A DNA stretch of 64,000 nucleotides, from the NCBI RefSeq assembly GCF_037969765.1, contig NZ_CP150207.1, forward strand, positions 1,412,001 to 1,476,000, in the 5' to 3' direction. Positions 57,561 to 64,000 of the stretch are shown piece after piece; the first letter of the stretch is position 1, and each line of letters starts with the position of its first letter. Source of the DNA: Paenibacillus sp. FSL W8-0186. GTDB taxonomy: Bacteria > Bacillota > Bacilli > Paenibacillales > Paenibacillaceae. The translations under genes were made by a program, and so were the position numbers. A model generated the notes under the pieces. It did no database searches and was not told where the DNA came from. It saw only the letters and a program-made list of their open reading frames with translations.

Positions 57561-59316
57561 CTGCTGCTCCTTCTGCCCGGTGCAACGCTGCAGGGAGCGT
57601 TCCCTTCCTGCGGAATTGCGTCGTGGTCATCCCGGTAGTTCGCTTAAATAGATTAGAAAAATAATGCGGATCGCTATAACCCACCTGAAAGGCGATTTCA
57701 TACGTTTTGGCCTGTGTGGAGTGCAGCAGCTCCATCGCTTTGCGAATCCGGGTCTGGGTCAGGAATTCGATGAACGTCTGTCCCGTTTCCTGGCTGAATA
57801 TTTTACTGAGATGGCTCGGGCTTACATTCACGTAATCAGCCGCATCCTGTAGAGAAATATGGTCCTTGTCATAGTTGGCTTGAATGTACGCCTTGACCTG
57901 GACGAGCAGGTGGGCGTAGCGGTCGGAGGAGCGGGTGCGCCAGAGCCAGAACTGTTCTGCCAGCCGGGTCAGATAAGCGCACGCATCCTCCCAGTCTCGG
58001 ATTGACTCAATGTCGCTCTGAAACGGCCGAAGGAAGCTGTCAGGAGACTCGGGCTGGCGGTACAGCTCCTCCGCCGTGCGAATGACTTCCAGTGTGATGT
58101 CGTTGAGAATGTAGTAACCGATCAATGAGGTGTTCCAGTCAATAGGCTGCAGCACCGCTGCAAAATCCCTGATGAAGCCTGGCGTTTCCGGGGGAGAGCC
58201 GACCTTTAGAAATCCGATGAAGGCCTGCCGGTCCAGAAAAATGTTTCTGTGTAAGGTACTGCGGGTGGCCTCCCATAAATTTCGGCGGTTCTGCCGGGAC
58301 AGCCGCTGCCAGTGCATATCCTCCTCCGCTTCCAGACAAGACAGATGAACGCCCTGCAGCCGATCCTGAATCGAGCCGATACCGACCGCCATGACACTGC
58401 TGCGGGCATGTTCGGCCGCGTTCTCTTGCAGCCTTCGGAACGGCTCGATCCGCTCGTTCAGGGTATCGACCGTATCGCCTTTGACAATCCAGCCGGTCTT
58501 TGTCCGGCTCTGGCGGAAGGGGAGAGCTGTGTCCTCCTCCCAGGCACTGATTTGCTGCATTAGCTGTCTATTCACCGTGCTTAGCTCTGCAGCCTGCCCG
58601 AGCAGGAGCCTAGCATCAAGGAACAGTCCCTCCGGCGTCTCCTCCTTGGCTCCCGTCTCATGGCCTTCAATTGCACGGCTCTTGGTACTGGTCAATTCAC
58701 CGGTGGCCTGTTGTTCCGGCACGTGTGCGCCTGCCGGGTCATCGGCTTCGCGCAGATCCATCACCACGACCGCATAATAACGGGCGACCAGGGGCACCTC
58801 GAGCTGGGACGCGGCATGCAGCGCCTCCGGTGTCGTGAGGAAGCCGCTGCATAGATCGTCCAGCAACTTTGCCCGGGATTGCACCCTGCCCATGCTCTCG
58901 TTCCGCCGGAGACGTTCAAGCTGCGCCTGCTCGCTGCGTTCCTTATCGATCTTTCGGCTGACACTCCGCAGCAGGCTGGTCAAATCCGCAGAGCTGATCG
59001 GCTTCAGGCAGTATTCTTCGATCCCGATGCTGAGGGCGCTCCGGGCGTACTCGAATTCGCCGTGTCCGCTCAAAATGATGATTTTGATATCCGGCATACG
59101 CTGGCGGACGAGAGTGCACAGCTCCAAGCCGTTCATGAAAGGCATCTTAATGTCGGTGATCAGAATGTCCGGATGAAGCTCCTCGATCAGCGGCAGCGCG
59201 ACCTCGCCGTCCGAGGCATCGCCGCAGTAGAGGAAGCCTTCCTGCTCCCAATGGACGCAGTCCCGGATCGTCTCCCGGATCAGAATTTCGTCATCGACTA
59301 GAAATACCTTCTTCAT
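57532..59316 (-). CDS. Response regulator, YesN/AraC type
   Basis: A 594-residue regulator: N-terminal receiver (VFLVDDEILIRETI, phospho-Asp in PDILITDIKMPFMNGLEL, Lys in CLKPI), a long middle region, and a C-terminal AraC double helix-turn-helix (ISLQDAADYVNVSPSHLSKIF and TYEIAFQVGYSDPHYFSNLFKR). It likely activates the divergent ABC importer when phosphorylated. ATG begins 3 bases after the kinase stop with only a weak ribosome site, so translation is coupled. Confidence 0.93.
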   Translation of the reverse strand: MKKVFLVDDEILIRETIRDCVHWEQEGFLYCGDASDGEVALPLIEELHPDILITDIKMPFMNGLELCTLVRQRMPDIKIIILSGHGEFEYARSALSIGIEEYCLKPISSADLTSLLRSVSRKIDKERSEQAQLERLRRNESMGRVQSRAKLLDDLCSGFLTTPEALHAASQLEVPLVARYYAVVVMDLREADDPAGAHVPEQQATGELTSTKSRAIEGHETGAKEETPEGLFLDARLLLGQAAELSTVNRQLMQQISAWEEDTALPFRQSRTKTGWIVKGDTVDTLNERIEPFRRLQENAAEHARSSVMAVGIGSIQDRLQGVHLSCLEAEEDMHWQRLSRQNRRNLWEATRSTLHRNIFLDRQAFIGFLKVGSPPETPGFIRDFAAVLQPIDWNTSLIGYYILNDITLEVIRTAEELYRQPESPDSFLRPFQSDIESIRDWEDACAYLTRLAEQFWLWRTRSSDRYAHLLVQVKAYIQANYDKDHISLQDAADYVNVSPSHLSKIFSQETGQTFIEFLTQTRIRKAMELLHSTQAKTYEIAFQVGYSDPHYFSNLFKRTTGMTTTQFRRKGTLPAALHRAEGAADESSQTISL

Positions 59317-59319
59317 TGC

Positions 59320-61119
59320 TTAATCACGTCCCCTCATCGGAATTCGCATCGTTACGGTCGTACCTTCGCCTTCAATGCTGTCGACCTGAACGCCGTACTG
59401 CTGTCCGTAATACAGCCGGATTCGCTGCTGCACGTTATGCAGTCCGAAGCCGCCGGAGACCTCCTCGCCGGTTTCTGCCGGAAGCCGTTGATTCGCCAAA
59501 TTGGCGCGCAGCTGTCCAAGCTTGTACGCGTTCATTCCACAGCCGTTATCCTGAACTCGGAGCTCCATCTCCCCGCCGTCTGCGGCACGGGCGCTAATCT
59601 GAATAAGGCCCTTGCCCCGCTTGTTCTTGATTCCGTGGTAAAGCGCATTTTCCACGATAGGCTGAAGCAGCATTTTCAAGGTCGGAGCGCTGAGAAGATG
59701 CGGCTCTGCCGCGATCTCGTATTCGAGAATATCGCGATAACGCATTTGTTGAATAATCAAGTAACTGTGCACATGCTCGATTTCCTTCTCCAGGCTGATC
59801 CAGTCCTTTCCTTTGCTCAGACTGATCCGGAACAAACGGGAGAGTGACTCGACCAGGCGAATCACTTTATCGGTCTTGCCGGCCTCGGCCATCCAAAGAA
59901 TCGAATCCAGCGTGTTATACAGAAAATGCGGATTGATTTGCGCCTGCAGCGCCCGGAGCTCGGCCTTTTTCATTTCTTCCTGCTCCCGGATATTCTGCTC
60001 GAGCAGTGTCTTGATTTTGCTTAGCATAATATTGAAGCTTTGGCCGAGATCGGCGATTTCGTCATTGCCTGTAGGAGCGACTTTCGATTCCAGGAAGCCG
60101 GAAGCAGCCAGCCGCATTTTATTTTTCAACAATTGGAGAGGTCTAGTGAGTCTGGATGAGATGAAAAAATGAAGCGACACCGCAAACACGATGCTTAAGA
60201 TGACGCTAATGATGATCAACTGCCGGATAGAATTCGCCTCGGACACGATCTCCTGGAGCGGCACTTGCCCGATGATTTTCCAGCCGGTGGCCTTGGAAGC
60301 CGAGGTAAAGATAAATTTAGGGCTGCCCCGAGATGTATCTACGTAGCTCGTCATGGAGCCGGCCGCTAAGCTCGTTAAATTGTCCTGCGCGGGGAGCTGG
60401 ATTTCCCGACTTGAACGCGCGGGCGTAAAGATCGGCCTCCCGTTCTGATCAATGACGTAGAAGAATCCCGTCTCGCCGATGGTGACATTGTCGCAAAACT
60501 GCTTGACGACGGCATCGTCCAGATCGATCACAATGAAGCCGATGACTTCGTGCGTGATTCGCTGCTTCACGGCAGCCATGATGGAAATGGCATGCGGCTC
60601 GGCGAAGCCGTCCAGCCGGTCCAGCGGATTGGCATCCGGCGGCGGAACATAGAGCACGGTATCCGGATGATGCAGCAAAAAAGTAAAGTGGGGATTGCGC
60701 AGCGGATTTTTATCCAGCTGGAAGACACCGCGACGCTCGCTGATTCCCCGGCCGTACAAATTGATCATCGAGATATTGAGAACGCTTTCATATTTGTAGG
60801 TTTGCCGATATGAATCCATCAATTTAAGCACTTCTTTGGCATCTTCATAGGTGTCGTTCTGAGAGAAGAGGAAGTGCAGCACCCGCGGATGCTTGCCTAG
60901 CTCCAGCAGCTTGCCCGTATCCGTAAACAGCATCTCCAAATCCTGAGCCAGCTGCTCAGCAATTAACACGGCGCCAGCCTTACTGTTCTCGTACACCGTA
61001 TTATACGACTTCTGGTAAGAGATCAGTCCGATGGCGATTAACGGTATGACGGTCAGGAGTACGAACATAGCAAGCAGCTTCGCCCGCAGGCTGGAGGAGA
61101 ACGAGTGGATCAGCTTCAT
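59320..61119 (-). CDS. Sensor histidine kinase, YesM type
   Basis: A 599-residue membrane kinase: helix 1 near residues 12-35, extracellular Cache-like sensor domain (~36-285), helix 2 (~290-315), HAMP (SSRLTRPLQLLKNKMRLAASG), His_kinase domain with phospho-His in LQAQINPHFLYNTLDSI, and HATPase with VENALYHGIKNK and DNGCGM boxes. First gene of the sensor operon kinase-regulator-binding lipoprotein, divergent from the importer. GGAAAGGG lies upstream of the ATG. Confidence 0.93.
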   Translation of the reverse strand: MKLIHSFSSSLRAKLLAMFVLLTVIPLIAIGLISYQKSYNTVYENSKAGAVLIAEQLAQDLEMLFTDTGKLLELGKHPRVLHFLFSQNDTYEDAKEVLKLMDSYRQTYKYESVLNISMINLYGRGISERRGVFQLDKNPLRNPHFTFLLHHPDTVLYVPPPDANPLDRLDGFAEPHAISIMAAVKQRITHEVIGFIVIDLDDAVVKQFCDNVTIGETGFFYVIDQNGRPIFTPARSSREIQLPAQDNLTSLAAGSMTSYVDTSRGSPKFIFTSASKATGWKIIGQVPLQEIVSEANSIRQLIIISVILSIVFAVSLHFFISSRLTRPLQLLKNKMRLAASGFLESKVAPTGNDEIADLGQSFNIMLSKIKTLLEQNIREQEEMKKAELRALQAQINPHFLYNTLDSILWMAEAGKTDKVIRLVESLSRLFRISLSKGKDWISLEKEIEHVHSYLIIQQMRYRDILEYEIAAEPHLLSAPTLKMLLQPIVENALYHGIKNKRGKGLIQISARAADGGEMELRVQDNGCGMNAYKLGQLRANLANQRLPAETGEEVSGGFGLHNVQQRIRLYYGQQYGVQVDSIEGEGTTVTMRIPMRGRD

Positions 61120-61301
61120 CGGAAGTCGGACCCTTTCCTTATAAATAATGTAAATTAAATTATGAATGATCCCCTATAAAAACGCAATCGATAATAAAAA
61201 ATTGAACCATCTTCACAAGAAAACAAACAAAAAGCGGGCTGGCCGCAATAATGCAAAAAAAATCGCATCAAGCCGCGATGAAACTCCATATCCTCCTGTT
61301 T

Positions 61302-61318
61302 TGGAAGCGTTTTATAAT
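61302..61318. promoter_or_regulatory. cre-like box overlapping a -10 element
   Basis: TGGAAGCGTTTTAT (left half matches cre) overlaps TATAAT at 61313-61318, upstream of the importer genes. No good -35 is present, which fits an activator-dependent promoter. Confidence 0.35.
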
Positions 61319-61366
61319 CTGGTCACGCCATTCAAATTGGTGATTAGCAAAAGGGGAGGATACACA

Positions 61367-62431
61367 ATGAAGGTATTCAGGAAATCAGGAATTATTCTTG
61401 CGGCCGCGCTGATGCTGCTGATGTCCGCGGCTTGCGGCGGCGGCGGAAGCGCTGGGGGAAATGGCAGCGGCAATGGCGGCGGGGATGCCCAGCAGCCAGG
61501 GGTAAGCCAGTCCAGCCAAGATCCGGCGGTGAACAAGAAGAATGCCAGCGACCGGAAAATTACACTGGGCTTCTCACAGGTCGGGGCGGAGAGCGGATGG
61601 AGAACGGCCAATACGAAATCGATCCAGGATGCGGCGAAGGAGTCCGGAATCGAGCTCAAGTTCTCCGATGCCCAGCAGAAGCAGGAGAACCAGATTAAAG
61701 CGATCCGCAACTTCATTCAGCAAAAGGTGGATGTGATCGCCTTCTCCCCGGTCGTTGAGTCGGGCTGGGATACCGTATTAAAGGAAGCGAAGGATGCTGG
61801 CATCCCGGTGATTCTGACGGACCGTGCGGTGGATTCCAAAGATACGTCTTTATATGAAACATTTATCGGTTCCGATTTCGTGGAGGAAGGGCGCAGCGCA
61901 GGCAAATGGCTGGTCGAACAATACAAGGATACCGAGGAAGAGATCAACATCGTAGAGCTGCAGGGTACAACGGGTTCAGCACCGGCCATCGACCGGCAGA
62001 AGGGCTTTGCCGAGGAGATCGCCTTCAATCCGAAGCTGAAGGTGATCGCTTCCCAGACGGGCGATTTCACGCGGGCTAAAGGGAAGGAAGTCATGCAGGC
62101 GTTCCTGAAGGCGCATAAGAAGATCGACGTGCTGTACGCACACAACGATGATATGGGATTGGGCGCGATTCAGGCGATTGAGGCCGCAGGCCTGAAGCCC
62201 GGCGAGGACATCATCATCATTACCGTTGACGGCGTCAAGGACGGATTCGTCGCAGCGAGCGAAGGCAAAATCAACTTTATCGTCGAGTGCAATCCGCTGC
62301 TCGGCCCGCAATTGATGGATGCGGTACGCGACGTGGTAGACGGCAAGGATGTGGCTAAACGGATCGTTACGGTAGAAGGTGTGTTCACCTCGGAGGATGC
62401 GAAGCGGGAGCTGCCGAACCGCCAGTACTGA
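61367..62431 (+). CDS. Sugar ABC transporter substrate-binding lipoprotein (YtfQ-like)
   Basis: A 354-residue lipoprotein. Signal peptide with lipobox SAAC, then a Gly/Ser/Asn tether. The mature PBP-4 domain starts KITLGFSQVGAESGWRTANT, the pattern of YtfQ-type (galactofuranose) binding proteins, and includes VIAFSPVVESGWD, ILTDRAVD and YAHNDDMGLGAIQAIEAAG. ATG 61367 has AGGGGAGG 8 bases upstream; the frame is open 67 codons further but without a site. It feeds the ATPase gene that follows and a permease presumably beyond the window. Confidence 0.92.
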   Translation: MKVFRKSGIILAAALMLLMSAACGGGGSAGGNGSGNGGGDAQQPGVSQSSQDPAVNKKNASDRKITLGFSQVGAESGWRTANTKSIQDAAKESGIELKFSDAQQKQENQIKAIRNFIQQKVDVIAFSPVVESGWDTVLKEAKDAGIPVILTDRAVDSKDTSLYETFIGSDFVEEGRSAGKWLVEQYKDTEEEINIVELQGTTGSAPAIDRQKGFAEEIAFNPKLKVIASQTGDFTRAKGKEVMQAFLKAHKKIDVLYAHNDDMGLGAIQAIEAAGLKPGEDIIIITVDGVKDGFVAASEGKINFIVECNPLLGPQLMDAVRDVVDGKDVAKRIVTVEGVFTSEDAKRELPNRQY

Positions 62432-62520
62432 CGGGGATGGCAAGGAAAAATGGGGCTCCGGACAATTGGCCTGGCCAAGCGTCCGGAGCTGCTTACTATG
62501 GAAGGGAGAGGACTGTGCAA

Positions 62521-64000
62521 ATGACAGAGAATAACCCTATTTTACGAATGACTGGCATCCATAAGCAGTTCCCCGGCGTCAAGGCATTGTCCGGCGTCAG
62601 CTTCCGGCTATTCCCGGGGGAAGTTCATGCGCTCATGGGCGAGAATGGCGCAGGCAAGTCGACGCTGATCAAGGTGCTCACGGGTGTATACACGATCGAT
62701 GCAGGCAGCGTTGAAATGAACGGCCGGACGATTGCTGTTCACAACCCGCAGGAGGCTCAGCACGCCGGCATCAGCACGGTGTATCAGGAAGTAAATCTGT
62801 GTCCTAATCTGTCGGTTGCCGAGAACATTTATATCGGCAATGAGCCTCGCAGCCTGGGGCGTATCCGCTGGAAGGAAATGAACCGGAATGCGGAGCAGCT
62901 CCTGCAGGACAGATTGCATTTGCATATTGATGTCACGCGAACACTTCAGTCCTACTCGGTAGCGGTTCAGCAATTAATCGCGATCGCCCGGGCCTTAAGC
63001 GTCTCGGCCCAGGTGCTTATTCTGGATGAGCCGACCTCGAGCCTTGATCAAAGCGAGGTTGCCCAGCTGTTCAAGATCATGCGCAAATTGAAAAGCGAAG
63101 GGTTGGCGATTTTGTTCGTAACGCATTTTCTGGACCAGGTGTATGAAATTTCAGATCGAATAACCATTCTCCGTAATGGAGAATTTGTTGGGGAATACAT
63201 GGCGCAGGATCTTCCCCGCATAGAGCTGGTAGCGAAAATGATCGGCAAGGAGCTTTCGCTGCTCGAACAGCTGCCTAAGCAGCCGGGAGAGGGGGCGGAG
63301 CGATGCGCCGAGATCATGCTGGAGGCGAGCCGCCTTGGCAAGCGGGGTTCGATTGAACCGTTTGATATTCGCATTCATAAAGGCGAGATTGTAGGCATTG
63401 CAGGACTGCTCGGCTCGGGGCGCACGGAGCTCGCCAGGCTGCTGTTCGGTGCGGATCGCGCCGATGAGGGTCATGTCCGGCTAGGCGGTTTTAGCGGAAT
63501 GATCTCCAGCCCGCGGCATGCCATAGACCTGGGGATCGCTTTTTGCTCGGAGAATCGAAAGGCGGAGGGCATTATCGACGATCTCACTGTGAGGGAGAAT
63601 ATCATCCTTGCCCTTCAGGCGACGAAGGGCTGGTTCCGCACGATCCCCCGCAAGCGCCAGGATGAAATCGCCGAAGAATATATCCGCCTATTGAACATCA
63701 GTCCGCCCGCACCCGAGCAGCTTATCCGCCACTTAAGCGGGGGCAATCAGCAGAAGGTGCTGCTGGCGCGCTGGCTGCTCACTGAGCCTGGCCTGTTGAT
63801 TTTAGATGAACCAACAAGAGGTATCGACGTCGGGGCCAAAGCGGAAATCCAGAAGCTCGTTGTCACTTTGGCGGAGAAGGGAATGTCCGTCCTGTTCATT
63901 TCCTCCGAGCTGGAGGAAGTGCTGCGGGTGAGCGACCGCGTAGCCATTATGCGGGATCGCCGCAAGGTGCAGGAAGTGCAAGGCGGAGCAGCAAGACAGT
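62521..64000 (+). CDS. Sugar ABC transporter ATP-binding protein, MglA/YtfR-like (3' partial)
   Basis: The frame runs from ATG 62521 (GGAGAGG upstream) to the window edge without a stop, 493 codons, close to the usual ~500. It has two ATPase halves: the first with Walker A GENGAGKST and Walker B LILDEPTSSLD; the second with LSGGNQQKVLLARWL signature and LLILDEPTRGIDVGAKAEIQ. The second-half Walker A (GLLGSGRTEL) is degenerate, as normal for ribose/galactose importers. The first-half signature is SVAVQQLIAIAR in place of LSxxxQQ. It powers uptake with the binding protein upstream. Confidence 0.93.
   Translation, partial: MTENNPILRMTGIHKQFPGVKALSGVSFRLFPGEVHALMGENGAGKSTLIKVLTGVYTIDAGSVEMNGRTIAVHNPQEAQHAGISTVYQEVNLCPNLSVAENIYIGNEPRSLGRIRWKEMNRNAEQLLQDRLHLHIDVTRTLQSYSVAVQQLIAIARALSVSAQVLILDEPTSSLDQSEVAQLFKIMRKLKSEGLAILFVTHFLDQVYEISDRITILRNGEFVGEYMAQDLPRIELVAKMIGKELSLLEQLPKQPGEGAERCAEIMLEASRLGKRGSIEPFDIRIHKGEIVGIAGLLGSGRTELARLLFGADRADEGHVRLGGFSGMISSPRHAIDLGIAFCSENRKAEGIIDDLTVRENIILALQATKGWFRTIPRKRQDEIAEEYIRLLNISPPAPEQLIRHLSGGNQQKVLLARWLLTEPGLLILDEPTRGIDVGAKAEIQKLVVTLAEKGMSVLFISSELEEVLRVSDRVAIMRDRRKVQEVQGGAARQ

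Overview
The window looks like chromosomal DNA of a Paenibacillus-type member of the Bacillota. The reasons are strong AGGAGG-type ribosome sites with frequent TTG/GTG starts, many U-tailed hairpin terminators, a TPP riboswitch and a tyrosyl T-box, CcpA (cre)-like boxes, YesM/YesN-type sensor pairs, GH5 and GH65 sugar genes, and YpsA and YvrJ family genes. No tRNA, rRNA, insertion sequence, prophage or CRISPR array was seen.

Layout. 1-1.4 kb: a DesK/DesR-like two-component pair (kinase cut by the window edge). 1.4-9.5 kb: housekeeping and unknown genes (CYTH protein, YpsA, lipoprotein, a 39-residue membrane protein, a DUF2339 membrane protein with a Q/H-rich head, a SEC-C protein), with two diverged copies of an intergenic repeat. 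9.5-12.9 kb: TPP-riboswitch-controlled tenA-thiM-thiD-thiE. 13.2-14.1 kb: a yvrJ-like gene divergent from a two-subunit sigma factor resembling SigO-RsoA, with the same unusual promoter motif facing both ways. 14.3-17.4 kb: AraC regulator divergent from a TIM-barrel isomerase and a Gfo/Idh/MocA dehydrogenase, with a 32-codon ORF between these two. 17.5-19.4 kb: ECF sigma factor and DUF4179-type membrane partner. 19.5-20.3 kb: AbrB-fold antitoxin and Doc toxin. 20.3-23.1 kb: a short pyruvate kinase, then a purine-riboswitch-like leader on an EamA transporter. 23.2-32.1 kb: Nudix, a nuclease-fold protein, a tandem class I isoprenoid enzyme divergent from a WYL regulator, small genes, and T-box-tyrS. 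32.2-37 kb: small membrane proteins, a stalk-domain protein and a secreted GH5 mannanase.

37-45.5 kb is the most unusual metabolic block. A GntR regulator precedes a nine-gene operon: a SorD-like dehydrogenase, mannose-family PTS IIA-IIB-IIC-IID, a MtlD-like dehydrogenase, DhaL and DhaK, and hexulose-6-phosphate synthase and isomerase (HPS/PHI). It looks like uptake, oxidation and isomerisation or cleavage of an unidentified polyol or sugar. 45.6-53.8 kb: a LacI-regulated alpha-glucoside system (binding protein, two permeases, a GH65 phosphorylase fused to beta-phosphoglucomutase) with matching palindromic operators. 54.0-54.8 kb: a minisatellite of 46 copies of a 16-bp unit. 55.2-64 kb: a glutathione peroxidase, an NAD(P)-binding protein, and a YesM/YesN-like sensor operon with its own binding lipoprotein, divergent from a sugar ABC importer whose ATPase runs off the end.

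The best candidates for new biology are the PTS/DhaLK/HPS-PHI operon, the split sigma factor with its divergent promoter pair, the variant purine-like riboswitch, the tandem isoprenoid enzyme and the minisatellite.
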